NCBI RefSeq assembly: GCF_014694455.1
Contig: NZ_JAAUWT010000001.1
Coordinates: forward strand, 1-64,000
DNA: 64,000 nt
Source of the DNA: Vibrio sp. S9_S30
GTDB taxonomy: Bacteria > Pseudomonadota > Gammaproteobacteria > Enterobacterales > Vibrionaceae
Reading direction: 5' to 3'
The notes under the pieces are model-generated. The model was given only the letters and a program-made list of their open reading frames with translations. It was not told the origin of the DNA and ran no database searches. The translations under genes and the position numbers were made by a program. Below are positions 40,749-50,342 of the stretch, in pieces. Position 1 is the first letter of the stretch. Every line of letters begins with the position of its first letter.

Positions 40749-41270
40749 ATGAATCGCCTCATTCTACCGACCATTGTATCGGCTTTAGTTTTAACAGGAT
40801 GTTCTTCTTCTCAGCAGTCTCAAATTGTTAAAGATATCAGTAATTCAACGATTGATGCGGTGTTTGGAAGTTCATCTTCTTCAACAGATAACGCTGTTAC
40901 GGAAACTCGCTCAACGAAAAAAACAAAATTCTACATAACAGATCCGACGACTCATTCACCAGAGTTTGGCAAGGTAACGTTATCTAAAGCTAAGAACCCG
41001 AAAGGGTTGACGGAAGTAAAGATTGGTCAGTCTATTCACTTAGACAGTGGTGGGGAATTGAGTGCGAAAATGTACCTATTCCCAATTACAGTTGAGGGTT
41101 TCATTGTGGATAAACCCGTGACTTTCCATAGTATGAGTGCTTTAGCAGTCGTCAATAGCGGACGCTACTACGTAAAGGCTGAGGCTTTTGCTGGAAATAA
41201 GCTTGCTGCAACCGGGTATGTTGATATCGAGAGAGGGGTTACGAATAAGGTCAATCTTGCTTTCGAGTAA
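40749..41270 (+). CDS. Putative lipoprotein of unknown function
   Basis: This 173-residue protein has a signal peptide and lipobox ending in C18 (LVLTGC), then a Ser-rich linker to about residue 55. The rest is a compact beta-rich domain (KFYITDPTTHSPEFGKVTLS, LDSGGELSAKMYLFPITVEGF) with no family I recognise and no enzyme motif. It stands alone between rpoS and mutS, with its own upstream AT-rich region (40604-40748). Confidence 0.7.
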   Translation: MNRLILPTIVSALVLTGCSSSQQSQIVKDISNSTIDAVFGSSSSSTDNAVTETRSTKKTKFYITDPTTHSPEFGKVTLSKAKNPKGLTEVKIGQSIHLDSGGELSAKMYLFPITVEGFIVDKPVTFHSMSALAVVNSGRYYVKAEAFAGNKLAATGYVDIERGVTNKVNLAFE

Positions 41271-41284
41271 TGGATATTAAACAA

Positions 41285-41310
41285 GAAGGGTGAGAACATT
41301 CTCGCCCTTC
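41285..41310. terminator. Hairpin between lipoprotein gene and mutS
   Basis: GAAGGGTGAG pairs with CTCGCCCTTC with one wobble and a six-base loop, between convergent genes. T tracts on both sides are weak. Confidence 0.5.
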
Positions 41311-41312
41311 AT

Positions 41313-41384
41313 GCTTCTTAACTCACACTAACTTCTTAACTCGTAATCGCTTCTTAAATCCTAATAGCTTCTTAACTCACAACA
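41313..41384. repeat. 18-bp tandem repeat, four copies, at mutS 3' end
   Basis: Four consecutive 18-bp units begin at 41313, 41331, 41349 and 41367, each starting with CTTCTTAA in its second to ninth bases and diverging mainly in the last seven. The fourth unit contains the mutS stop codon (TCA at 41377-41379 on the plus strand). It is a diverged minisatellite. Confidence 0.75.
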
Positions 41385-43944
41385 TTTTCTTCAATCGATA
41401 CAGCGCATCCAACGCCTGTCTTGGGGTAAGATCATCTGGGTCGATATCCGTCAACGCCAACTCAATATCGCTGGGCTCAGGAATTAAACTTAACTGATTC
41501 GCTACCTCTACTTGACCTGAGGAGTTAGGTTTTTGGATGCTCAATTGTTCCAGTTGATTCAATTTGGCTCGTGCATTCTTTATCACGGTTTTAGGAACCC
41601 CAGCCAAGCTTGCCACAGCCAGTCCATAAGACTTACTTGCAGCGCCTTCTTGTACTGCATGCATGAAGGCGATGGTGTCACCATGTTCGACGGCGTCTAA
41701 ATGCACATTGGCTAATGCGGGTAATTGGTTTGGTAGTTCGGTCAGTTCAAAGTAATGGGTGGCGAATAAGGTCATGGCACCAATTTGTTTTGCCAGCCAT
41801 TCTGCACTTGCCCACGCTAATGACAAGCCATCGTAGGTGCTGGTGCCTCGTCCAATTTCATCCATTAATACCAAACTACGAGACGTCGCATTGTGAAGAA
41901 TGTTGGCCGTTTCTGTCATTTCGACCATGAAAGTCGAGCGACCCGATGCCAAATCGTCCGAGGCGCCAATTCGGGTAAAGATTCGATCTGTAGATCCAAT
42001 GACTGCAGATTCAGCTGGTACGTAGGAGCCAATGTGCGCCATGAGCGTAATCAGGGCTGTTTGACGCATATAGGTGGATTTTCCCCCCATGTTAGGACCG
42101 GTAATGATCAACATTTTCCGCTGTTCACCCAGGTTGATGGGGTTGGCAATAAAGGGTTCGTCCATGACCTGCTCGACCACTGGGTGACGACCTGCCTGAA
42201 TCTGAATGCCGATTTCATTGTTCAGCGTCGGGCGGCAATAGTCTAGGCTTTCAGCCCTCTCTGCTAAGTTTTGCAATACATCCAATTGCGATAAAGCCGA
42301 AGAAAGGTTTTGCATGGCTTCAAGGTGAGGCAGAAGTCGATCGAACAATTCTTCCCAAAGTTTTTTTTCTATCGCAAGCGCTTTGGATTTCGAACTCAGC
42401 ACCTTGTCTTCATGTTCTTTCAACTCTGGAATGATGTAACGTTCCGCATTTTTTAATGTTTGCCTACGAACATAGTGAGGGGGAACAAGATGGCTTTGCC
42501 CGCGGCTGACTTGAATGAAAAAGCCGTGAACATTGTTGTAGCCGACCTTGAGCGTATCAATCCCATGCCGTTCACGTTCCTCAGCTTCGAGTTTGTCTAG
42601 GAATTCTGTTGCACCATCTGCGAGGTTGCGCCATTCATCGAGTTCCGCACTGTAGCCTTGTGCAATGACGCCACCATCACGAATCACAACTGGTGGGTTT
42701 TCCTTTATGGCACGCTCAAGTAATTCACAGAGCTCTTCTTGAGGAGAGGTAAAAACGGCGAGCTTCTTCAGGTAAGGATGAACCACATTTCCGAGAAGGT
42801 CTGATAACTCTGGAAGTTGCTGCATGGCATGACGAAGACGAGCCAGATCTCTTGGTCTTGCACTGCGAATCGCAAGTCTTGCTAAAATTCGTTCTATGTC
42901 GCCGATCTGTTTTAACACAGGGTGCAATTCACCAAACAGGGCGCTCTCTTTGATTTCGGAGATCGCATCCAATCGCTGATTTAGGGTGTCTAACTGTCGC
43001 ATGGGCTGATGCAGCCAACGTTTGAGCATGCGGCTACCCATGGCTGTCGCTGTGTAATCGAGCACTTCTGAGAGGGTGTTTTCCGTTCCCCCTGACAGAT
43101 TTTGAGTAATTTCTAAATTACGTCGAGTGGCTGCATCGAGAATCACAGAATGATCTTGGCGATCGTAAGTCAATGAGCGAATATGAGGTAGAGCGGTACG
43201 TTGTGTGTCTTTCACATATTGGATCAAACAGCCTGCTGCACACAAACCTAATTCCGCTTTTTCAACACCAAAACCAATGAGATCTTTGGTGCCAAATTGC
43301 TGATTAAGCTGCTGTTTGGCGGTATGCAATTCAAATTCCCAGACGGGGCGGCGGCGATTGCCATTGCGATTTGCCATCAAATGTACAGGTTCAAAATCTT
43401 CAGGAAAAAGCAGCTCTTTAGGGGAGGTACGTTGCAGCTCTGCCGCCATCGCTTCTTCAGTGTTGGGCTCCATCAGCTGGAAACGGCCCGATGTCATATC
43501 GAGTGTGGCGTATCCGAATTGATCATTGTGATAGTAAATGGCAGCAATGAGGTTATCCACTCGTTCAGCAAGAAGCGCTTCATCGGTGACGGTGCCAGGT
43601 GTCACGATACGAACCACTTTACGTTCTACCGGTCCTTTGCTAGTAGCAGGGTCACCAATTTGCTCGCATATGGCAACCGATTCGCCGAGTTGAACCAGTT
43701 TTGCCAAATACCCTTCTACAGCGTGGAAAGGGACACCCGCCATAGGAATCGGTTCACCACCGGAAGCGCCGCGTTTAGTAAGAGAAATATCCAGTAACTG
43801 CGACGCCCGCTTTGCATCATCATAAAATAATTCGTAAAAATCCCCCATGCGATAAAAAAGCAAGATATCAGGATTTTCTGCCTTGAGTCTCAGGTATTGC
43901 TGCATCATCGGCGTGTGTGTTTGCGTCGCGGTGCTGGTTGTCAC
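41377..43944 (-). CDS. mutS: DNA mismatch repair protein MutS
   Basis: MutS recognises mismatches and recruits MutL. It is 855 residues. The mismatch-binding F-x-E is in [14 protein letters not shown] (about 31-44). The ATPase has Walker [14 protein letters not shown] (near 618-630), the [10 protein letters not shown] Walker B motif, and THYFELT. It ends in a short C-terminal helix region next to an 18-bp tandem repeat. rpoS-mutS proximity is conserved in gamma-proteobacteria. Confidence 0.97.
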   Translation of the reverse strand: MTTSTATQTHTPMMQQYLRLKAENPDILLFYRMGDFYELFYDDAKRASQLLDISLTKRGASGGEPIPMAGVPFHAVEGYLAKLVQLGESVAICEQIGDPATSKGPVERKVVRIVTPGTVTDEALLAERVDNLIAAIYYHNDQFGYATLDMTSGRFQLMEPNTEEAMAAELQRTSPKELLFPEDFEPVHLMANRNGNRRRPVWEFELHTAKQQLNQQFGTKDLIGFGVEKAELGLCAAGCLIQYVKDTQRTALPHIRSLTYDRQDHSVILDAATRRNLEITQNLSGGTENTLSEVLDYTATAMGSRMLKRWLHQPMRQLDTLNQRLDAISEIKESALFGELHPVLKQIGDIERILARLAIRSARPRDLARLRHAMQQLPELSDLLGNVVHPYLKKLAVFTSPQEELCELLERAIKENPPVVIRDGGVIAQGYSAELDEWRNLADGATEFLDKLEAEERERHGIDTLKVGYNNVHGFFIQVSRGQSHLVPPHYVRRQTLKNAERYIIPELKEHEDKVLSSKSKALAIEKKLWEELFDRLLPHLEAMQNLSSALSQLDVLQNLAERAESLDYCRPTLNNEIGIQIQAGRHPVVEQVMDEPFIANPINLGEQRKMLIITGPNMGGKSTYMRQTALITLMAHIGSYVPAESAVIGSTDRIFTRIGASDDLASGRSTFMVEMTETANILHNATSRSLVLMDEIGRGTSTYDGLSLAWASAEWLAKQIGAMTLFATHYFELTELPNQLPALANVHLDAVEHGDTIAFMHAVQEGAASKSYGLAVASLAGVPKTVIKNARAKLNQLEQLSIQKPNSSGQVEVANQLSLIPEPSDIELALTDIDPDDLTPRQALDALYRLKKML

Positions 43945-44311
43945 TGGTTATTCCTTTTTGATTGTCTTATCAGACAAAAACGTGGTGTAAATGATATTAA
44001 CCAGTTCGCTAGAAAGCAATGGCGTTTTAGGCTTGGTTGCTATCCAGTGGAGAGGTTAGATAAGTGCATTTTATTGTGGGCTTGAATGGAACACGATATG
44101 GCTCCATTGAATGGCAAATCTTAATCATTAAATCTGAACCAATTTCTCATTGATAATAAATTCGATGTTTTTATTTGAAACACATCAATAAACCCTGTAA
44201 CTGACTTTTATTTTATCAGACCGTTCTGTATCGTTTTGAAAATAAATCTTAAATAGATAACGTTAGCACTAGCCCAGCTAGGCGGTGACTGACAACCAAT
44301 TGGATAAACGC
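43945..44311. other. Divergent mutS - yqiJ-like intergenic region
   Basis: These 367 bp are AT-rich and lack a coding pattern. They must contain the mutS promoter (minus) and that of the downstream membrane protein. I see no convincing hexamer pair, hairpin or repeat. Confidence 0.5.
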
Positions 44312-44929
44312 ATGGCTTTTGAACTGTTTTTGTCGGTACTGCTCTCGTTTCCGACGAACGTCTTTTTTATTCCTTTCATCATCTTCTTTGTCATCATGCT
44401 CATTGATTTGATCTTTGATATATTTGAAGGCTTATTAGGTGAATTGGATATCGTTGATTTGGATAATATGACGAATGGCAGCCCGATTTTGCCCCCTATA
44501 TTAACCCAAGTTCCATTGCCTATTGCATTGTGTGCCAGTCTGTTTGTCGCCACAGCGACCGAGTACTACTTGGATACGTTTCTGTTTTCTTCTTTGTCCG
44601 ACATGCTGTCAATTGTTGTCGGTGCCATTTCATTACCGATTGTGGCGTATATCGCGTTGTACATAGCCTCGATATTACTCAAACCCCTGTCTCCCTTTTT
44701 CAACAAAGAACATGCGTTGGCTAAGATCGATTACATTGGTCTCCGAGCAAAGGTACACAGCAGCCAAGTCAGTCAAGAAGTGGGTGGAGAGGTTATGATT
44801 TTGCATAACGGCACTGAAGTCGTGTTGAATGCAGTGGCGAGTGGATCGCAAAACATTCAATACGGTGACGAAGTGGTCATTGTATCTAAAGATAATGAAT
44901 CGCAGCGCTATTTTGTCGCGAAAGCATAA
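44312..44929 (+). CDS. YqiJ/DUF1449-like membrane protein with OB-fold
   Basis: From ATG 44312 this is a 205-residue protein. Two or three membrane segments (about 5-30, 70-90 and 100-130) are followed by an NfeD-like OB-fold tail (IDYIGLRAKVHSSQVSQEVG, then GDEVVIVSKDN). Such proteins normally sit next to a flotillin (YqiK) and organise membrane microdomains; no flotillin gene is nearby. An earlier GTG at 44285 is possible. It resembles YqiJ in layout, and the name is withheld because the identity is only architectural. Confidence 0.68.
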   Translation: MAFELFLSVLLSFPTNVFFIPFIIFFVIMLIDLIFDIFEGLLGELDIVDLDNMTNGSPILPPILTQVPLPIALCASLFVATATEYYLDTFLFSSLSDMLSIVVGAISLPIVAYIALYIASILLKPLSPFFNKEHALAKIDYIGLRAKVHSSQVSQEVGGEVMILHNGTEVVLNAVASGSQNIQYGDEVVIVSKDNESQRYFVAKA

Positions 44930-44996
44930 ATATAAAAGGCGTTGGTCACGGTTTTATCTTCCAGTAAGGTGTTCATCTTTGTCGGTGTCGCGCTGC

Positions 44997-45146
44997 ATGA
45001 TCGAACCAGCAATACAGGCTATCTCTCACTATGAACATAACCTGTTCCGGGAACCCTTGGCGTCGCAGTGCGCATATGTACACACTGTTATCGCAAAAGC
45101 CGAGCAGAAACGGAAAGAAGTGCCGCCCCAGATTCTTGAAAATTAA
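44997..45146 (+). CDS. Possible 49-residue small protein
   Basis: An ATG at 44997 opens 49 codons (MIEPAIQAISHYEHNLFREP... ending PPQILEN) that stop 22 bp before a strong terminator. The product is soluble, mixed charge, with a helical, Lys-rich second half. The ribosome-binding site is poor. I do not recognise it; it may be a real small gene, the end of a deleted gene, or chance. The frame is open further upstream into the previous gene. Confidence 0.35.
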   Translation: MIEPAIQAISHYEHNLFREPLASQCAYVHTVIAKAEQKRKEVPPQILEN

Positions 45147-45168
45147 CGGTTGTTGCCGATACGTAAAT

Positions 45169-45200
45169 TGCCCAGAATAGCGTTGTTCTGGGCATTTTTT
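45169..45200 (+). terminator. Strong terminator just before pncC
   Basis: TGCCCAGAA / TTCTGGGCA (9 bp, eight-base loop) is followed by six T residues at 45195-45200. pncC starts at 45214, leaving only its ribosome-binding site (GGGGTTGAAAC) after the terminator. Confidence 0.85.
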
Positions 45201-45213
45201 ATGGGGTTGAAAC

Positions 45214-45717
45214 ATGATGTCACAAAGAGAATTAAGCCAACAATTAGGCGAAGTTCTGCAAAGAAAGAAGATCGTGATGACAACGGCTGAATCGTGCACT
45301 GGAGGGGGAGTCGCAAGCGCGATTACTGATATTGCCGGCAGTTCAGCTTGGTTTGACCGAGCGTTTGTCACTTACAGCAATGAAGCCAAAATGGACATGT
45401 TGTCAGTGAAACCAGAGACTCTGGAGTCATACGGTGCAGTGAGTGAACCCGTGGTGATGGAAATGGTCAGCGGCGCACTCCAACATTCGCTGGCCTCTAT
45501 TGGTATCGCAATCAGTGGTGTTGCAGGACCGGGTGGAGGCAGTGAAGATAAGCCTGTAGGGACGGTTTGTTTTGCTTGGATGTCAGAGCAAGGGTGGCAA
45601 AAAGTTGAAACTTGTCATTTTGAAGGTGATCGCGCTCAAGTCCGTGAATACGCAGTCAGGCATGCTTTGCAGACTTTGCTACAGTACCTACAAGATGAGA
45701 AAAGTGAGTATTCCTAA
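45214..45717 (+). CDS. pncC: Nicotinamide-nucleotide amidase (CinA C-terminal domain)
   Basis: PncC converts NMN to nicotinate mononucleotide in the pyridine nucleotide cycle. The 167-residue protein is a stand-alone CinA C-terminal domain: TTAESCTGGGVASAITDIAGSS (about 24-45, with the catalytic Ser of ESCTGG) and ISGVAGPGGGSEDKPVGTV (about 101-119). It lies directly upstream of recA, as in E. coli (ygaD). Tandem ATGs at 45214 and 45217. Confidence 0.92.
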   Translation: MMSQRELSQQLGEVLQRKKIVMTTAESCTGGGVASAITDIAGSSAWFDRAFVTYSNEAKMDMLSVKPETLESYGAVSEPVVMEMVSGALQHSLASIGIAISGVAGPGGGSEDKPVGTVCFAWMSEQGWQKVETCHFEGDRAQVREYAVRHALQTLLQYLQDEKSEYS

Positions 45718-45757
45718 AGGGTTAAATGCTCAATCTCGAAATTTTTTCATACAGGTG

Positions 45758-45785
45758 TGGACACTGTATGAATCAACAGTATAAT
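45758..45785 (+). promoter_or_regulatory. recA promoter with LexA box
   Basis: A -35 TGGACA (45758-45763) and an exact -10 TATAAT (45780-45785) are separated by exactly 16 bp. Those 16 bp (45764-45779) are CTGT-N8-ACAG, the LexA consensus. LexA binding would cover the whole spacer, the arrangement also known for E. coli recA. Confidence 0.88.
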
Positions 45786-45823
45786 AGCCAGCATAATCAC
45801 GAACACGTTGTGTGGAGATACGG

Positions 45824-46864
45824 ATGGACGATAACAAACAAAAGGCGTTAGCCGCAGCACTTGGGCAAATTGAAAAGCAATTCGGTAAAGGCTCTATCAT
45901 GCGCCTTGGTGATAATCGTACGATGGATGTTGAAACCATCTCTACAGGTTCACTTTCACTGGATATCGCTTTGGGTGCTGGTGGATTGCCAATGGGGCGT
46001 ATCGTAGAAGTCTATGGTCCTGAGAGTTCGGGTAAAACCACACTCACTCTTGAGCTTATCGCTGCAGCACAACGTGAAGGCAAAACCTGTGCATTCATCG
46101 ATGCAGAACATGCTTTGGATCCTATTTATGCGAAGAAATTGGGTGTTGATATCGATGCTTTGCTTGTTTCTCAGCCAGACACGGGTGAGCAAGCGCTAGA
46201 GATATGTGACGCATTAGCTCGCTCAGGTGCTATCGATGTTATGGTGATTGACTCCGTAGCAGCTTTGACGCCAAAAGCAGAAATTGAAGGTGAGATGGGC
46301 GATAGCCACATGGGTCTTCAAGCACGCATGCTTTCTCAAGCCATGCGTAAGCTAACGGGTAACCTTAAACAATCAAACTGTATGTGTATCTTCATCAACC
46401 AAATCCGTATGAAGATTGGTGTTATGTTCGGTAACCCAGAAACCACTACGGGTGGTAATGCACTGAAATTCTACGCATCTGTTCGTCTTGATATCCGCCG
46501 TACAGGCTCTATCAAAGATGGCGATGAAGTGGTGGGTAACGAGACTCGTATTAAAGTAGTTAAGAACAAAATTGCAGCACCGTTTAAACAGGCTGAGACC
46601 CAAATTATGTATGGTCAAGGGTTTAACCGTGAAGGTGAGCTTATCGACTTGGGCGTGAAGCATAAGTTGGTTGAGAAAGCCGGTGCTTGGTACAGCTACA
46701 ATGGCGACAAGATTGGTCAAGGCAAGGCTAATGCGGGGAAATACCTTCGTGAACATGCCGATGTTGCGAAAGAGATCGACACCAAGCTTCGTAATATGCT
46801 TTTGGTTGTCGCACAGCCTGAAGAGCCAGAAGTAGGCGAAATGCCAAAAGAAGAAGAGTTTTAA
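45824..46864 (+). CDS. recA: Recombinase RecA
   Basis: RecA drives homologous recombination and the self-cleavage of LexA. ATG 45824 gives 346 residues ([26 protein letters not shown]). Walker A is GPESSGKTT (about 67-75), and the signature region [14 protein letters not shown] follows loop L2. The tail is acidic ([15 protein letters not shown]), as usual. SOS control is shown by the LexA box at 45764-45779. Confidence 0.97.
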   Translation: MDDNKQKALAAALGQIEKQFGKGSIMRLGDNRTMDVETISTGSLSLDIALGAGGLPMGRIVEVYGPESSGKTTLTLELIAAAQREGKTCAFIDAEHALDPIYAKKLGVDIDALLVSQPDTGEQALEICDALARSGAIDVMVIDSVAALTPKAEIEGEMGDSHMGLQARMLSQAMRKLTGNLKQSNCMCIFINQIRMKIGVMFGNPETTTGGNALKFYASVRLDIRRTGSIKDGDEVVGNETRIKVVKNKIAAPFKQAETQIMYGQGFNREGELIDLGVKHKLVEKAGAWYSYNGDKIGQGKANAGKYLREHADVAKEIDTKLRNMLLVVAQPEEPEVGEMPKEEEF

Positions 46865-46882
46865 TTTCTCTTACTGATTTTT

Positions 46883-46906
46883 AAAGCCCTGCAATGCAGG
46901 GCTTTT
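46883..46906 (+). terminator. recA-recX terminator
   Basis: The stem AAAGCCCTGC / GCAGGGCTTT (10 bp, three-base loop) is followed by a T. As in E. coli, it lies between recA and recX and lets only part of the transcripts continue into recX. Confidence 0.82.
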
Positions 46907-46938
46907 GTGTATTAAAAGTCCGTATACAAAGAGCCTAG

Positions 46939-47415
46939 ATGCATCAGAAAAAAATACAGTCGCCTTCCTCTCATTCAGCACTTTCGAGTAAAGAAGCGGC
47001 CATTCATTTGCTCAGCCGTCGGGATCACGGGGAATACGAGCTTTATCAAAAATTAGCTTTTAAAGGGTACGACGAAGAACAGATCCAAGAAGCGGTCAAT
47101 TTCTGTATTGCTCACAATTATCTCGATGATCTTAGCTACGCCAAAAGCCAGATACGCCAACACGTTTACAAAGGTCATGGCGAGCGCCGCATTCGACAAG
47201 AGTTGAGCCAAAAACGGGTATCGGAATCGGTTATTGAAGAGGTCATGAAAGAGGAGCCACAAGATTGGTTTGAATTGGCAAAAGCGGCAGCGGAAAAAAA
47301 GTTTAAAGGCATAAAAGCCAAAGACCAGAAGGAATACGCCAAACAAGTGCGTTTTTTGCAATATCGCGGTTACAGTTTCGATCAAATCAGCTATGCGTTA
47401 AGTGATGAAGAATAG
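46939..47415 (+). CDS. recX: RecA regulator RecX
   Basis: RecX caps RecA filaments and limits recombination. The 158-residue protein consists of three helical repeats: [20 protein letters not shown] (about 20-39), [20 protein letters not shown] and a C-terminal [16 protein letters not shown]. It lies 75 bp after recA with a terminator between, giving low SOS-linked expression by read-through. Confidence 0.94.
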   Translation: MHQKKIQSPSSHSALSSKEAAIHLLSRRDHGEYELYQKLAFKGYDEEQIQEAVNFCIAHNYLDDLSYAKSQIRQHVYKGHGERRIRQELSQKRVSESVIEEVMKEEPQDWFELAKAAAEKKFKGIKAKDQKEYAKQVRFLQYRGYSFDQISYALSDEE

Positions 47416-47669
47416 AGCGTGACTATAGGCTATTCAAGGCAAACCCTGTTCTGATTTCCATTTCTCTTTAGCGATAGTGCTTACCACTCTTTGTCTGATT
47501 TTCTTATGAATACTCTGTGACTTTGTTCTTTCTAAGATTTTGTTTTCATTTCTCTTTTATAAATGGGGAATTGTTGCTCGAATAATTTCTTGTTGAATCT
47601 CGCATCTTTAGGTCTGTTGGGTATACAATGTGGCAAAATTCTAACTCGACTATTTTTAGGAAGAGCTGC

Positions 47670-50252
47670 ATGTACATGAGCACTGACGAGGTTCGCAACG
47701 CGTTCCTTAAGTTCTTTGAAAGCAAAGGACACCAAATCGTAGACAGTTCATCGTTAGTTCCACATAACGATCCGACCCTGCTGTTCACTAACGCAGGTAT
47801 GAACCAATTTAAAGATTGTTTCTTAGGCTTAGAAAAACGAGCCTACACTCGAGCAACTACGTCTCAACGCTGTGTACGTGCTGGCGGTAAGCACAATGAT
47901 TTAGAAAATGTGGGCTTTACTGCTCGCCATCATACTTTCTTTGAGATGTTGGGGAACTTCAGTTTCGGAGATTACTTTAAAGAAGACGCGATTGCGTTTG
48001 CTTGGGAATTTCTGACAGATGTATTAAAGCTGCCTCAAGATCGCCTATTGGTGACCATTTACGAAACCGATGATGAAGCGTTTGACATCTGGAATAAGAA
48101 AGTCGGCGTTCCTGCTGATCGTATCGTTCGCATTGGCGACAAAGAAGGTGGTAAGCCCTACGAATCAGATAATTTCTGGCAAATGGGTGATACAGGACCG
48201 TGTGGTCCTTGCACTGAGATCTTTTACGATCACGGTGGTCATATTTGGGGTGGTCGGCCCGGTACACCGGAAGAAGATGGCGATCGCTTCATCGAAATCT
48301 GGAATAACGTTTTCATGCAATTTAATCGTCATGCCGATGGCACAATGGAAGCCCTTCCCAAGCCTTCTGTCGATACTGGCATGGGCATCGAGCGTATTTC
48401 GGCCATCATGCAGGGCGTACATTCCAACTATGAAATTGATGTATTTCAAACATTGATCAAAGCCGCAGCAGAAGTGACAGGATGCGACGATCTGTCTAAC
48501 CAATCGCTTCGTGTCGTTGCTGATCACATCCGATCTTGTGCCTTCCTCATCGTGGATGGTGTGATGCCTTCCAATGAAGGGCGTGGCTACGTACTTCGTC
48601 GCATCATTCGTCGCGCTGTTCGTCATGGTAACAAGCTAGGTGCTCAAGGGGCATTTTTCCATAAACTGGTTAGTGTTCTTGCTGATGTTATGGGCACCGC
48701 AGGCGCTGAACTGAAGAAGCAGCAAGCCATTGTTGAAAAAGTCCTTCGCATAGAAGAAGAAAACTTTGGTCGCACGCTTGAACGGGGTATGACCATTCTG
48801 GACGACGCATTAGATAATCTTGATGGCAATGTTCTGGATGGTGAAACCGTATTTAAACTTTATGACACCTACGGCTTCCCTGCCGACTTAACCAACGATG
48901 TTGCTCGTGAGCGAGAGATCACGATCGATGAAGAAGGCTTTGAAAAAGCGATGGAAGCGCAGCGCAAGCGTGCTCGTGAAGCGGGTCAATTTGGCACCGA
49001 CTACAATGCAACCATTAAGCTTGATGCGGAAACTGAATTCCAAGGTTATGCCGCAACAGAAGGTAAGAGCTCCGTTATAGGCATTTTCGTCGAAGGCGAA
49101 GAAGTGGAATCTCTGTCTGCTGGTAACAAGGCCATTGTTGTTCTTAGTGAAACACCATTTTACGCTGAGTCTGGTGGTCAATGTGGTGATACTGGGGTGT
49201 TAAAGACAGACACAGGATTGTTCCAAGTGGAAGATACGCAAAAACTGGGTAATGCCATTGCCCATCATGGTGTACTTTCTGAAGGTGTCTTGGCGAAAAG
49301 CGACCGAGTATCCTCACATGTGGATGCAGAGCGCCGCGCTGCAATTTCTCTAAATCACTCAGCCACTCACTTGCTGCATGAAGCGTTACGTCAAGTGCTT
49401 GGTGAACATGTCATGCAAAAAGGGTCGCTAGTAAAGGCTGACAACTTACGTTTTGACTTCTCTCACCTTGAAGCCATGACACAGGCAGAAATCAAAGAGG
49501 TTGAACGCCTAGTGAATACGCATGTGCGTCGTAACCACGCAATCAAAACAGACATCATGGATATAGAGTCTGCTAAAGCGAAAGGAGCGATGGCACTATT
49601 TGGCGAGAAGTATGACGATGAAGTTCGCGTGCTGTCGATGGGCGAATTTTCGATTGAGCTTTGTGGCGGTATTCATGCGGCCAATACGGGGGACATCGGA
49701 TTATTCAAGATCACCTCAGAAGGTGGTATTGCAGCAGGCGTCCGTCGTATTGAAGCGGTAACTGGTGAAGGTGCTTTGGACGCTATTGAAGCGGATTATA
49801 ACAAGTTTGAAGCCAAATTATCTGAAGCAGCGAGCAAAGCAAAAGTTCTGGAGAAAGAGCTCCAGCAGCTAAAAGATAAGCTGGCTTCTCAAGCTGGTGC
49901 TAGCCTAATGAGCCAAGTGAAAGACATTGCGGGTGTAAAAGTGTTGGTGTCTAAGTTAGACGGTGCCGACAACAAAGCGCTACGTGGCATGGTAGACGAA
50001 CTGAAAAATCAATTGGGCAGTGGCATCATTATGTTGGGTAACGTATCTGGCGACAAAGTTGGCTTGATTGCGGGTGTAACTAAAGATCTGATTGGTCGGG
50101 TAAAAGCCGGCGAGTTGGTTAACATGGTTGCACAACAAGTCGGTGGCAAAGGCGGCGGTCGACCTGACATGGCTCAAGCTGGTGGTACAGATGCATCAGC
50201 TTTGCCTGACGCTCTGTCTTCTGTTGATGCATGGTTAGAAGAGCGTTTGTAA
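47670..50252 (+). CDS. alaS: Alanyl-tRNA synthetase
   Basis: AlaS charges tRNA-Ala and edits Ser and Gly. ATG 47670 gives 860 residues ([21 protein letters not shown]); an ATG two codons later matches the family start equally well. The class II catalytic core occupies the first 450 residues. The editing domain has [12 protein letters not shown] (about 561-572, an HxxxH metal motif) and the later [13 protein letters not shown]. The C-terminal dimerisation domain ends with [13 protein letters not shown] -10-like TATACAAT lies near 47620. Confidence 0.96.
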   Translation: MYMSTDEVRNAFLKFFESKGHQIVDSSSLVPHNDPTLLFTNAGMNQFKDCFLGLEKRAYTRATTSQRCVRAGGKHNDLENVGFTARHHTFFEMLGNFSFGDYFKEDAIAFAWEFLTDVLKLPQDRLLVTIYETDDEAFDIWNKKVGVPADRIVRIGDKEGGKPYESDNFWQMGDTGPCGPCTEIFYDHGGHIWGGRPGTPEEDGDRFIEIWNNVFMQFNRHADGTMEALPKPSVDTGMGIERISAIMQGVHSNYEIDVFQTLIKAAAEVTGCDDLSNQSLRVVADHIRSCAFLIVDGVMPSNEGRGYVLRRIIRRAVRHGNKLGAQGAFFHKLVSVLADVMGTAGAELKKQQAIVEKVLRIEEENFGRTLERGMTILDDALDNLDGNVLDGETVFKLYDTYGFPADLTNDVAREREITIDEEGFEKAMEAQRKRAREAGQFGTDYNATIKLDAETEFQGYAATEGKSSVIGIFVEGEEVESLSAGNKAIVVLSETPFYAESGGQCGDTGVLKTDTGLFQVEDTQKLGNAIAHHGVLSEGVLAKSDRVSSHVDAERRAAISLNHSATHLLHEALRQVLGEHVMQKGSLVKADNLRFDFSHLEAMTQAEIKEVERLVNTHVRRNHAIKTDIMDIESAKAKGAMALFGEKYDDEVRVLSMGEFSIELCGGIHAANTGDIGLFKITSEGGIAAGVRRIEAVTGEGALDAIEADYNKFEAKLSEAASKAKVLEKELQQLKDKLASQAGASLMSQVKDIAGVKVLVSKLDGADNKALRGMVDELKNQLGSGIIMLGNVSGDKVGLIAGVTKDLIGRVKAGELVNMVAQQVGGKGGGRPDMAQAGGTDASALPDALSSVDAWLEERL

Positions 50253-50342
50253 CTTTTATGTTTTTGATTGTCACTGGCTGGTAAAGTCAGTGATATTTAT
50301 ATTAACAGCAATTGGGATTAAGCCCTTGGATGGTGAAGAAAG

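Noticed and set aside
42400-43797. Long plus-strand ORFs opposite mutS
   Set aside because: They are frame shadows of mutS with no start signals or family resemblance.
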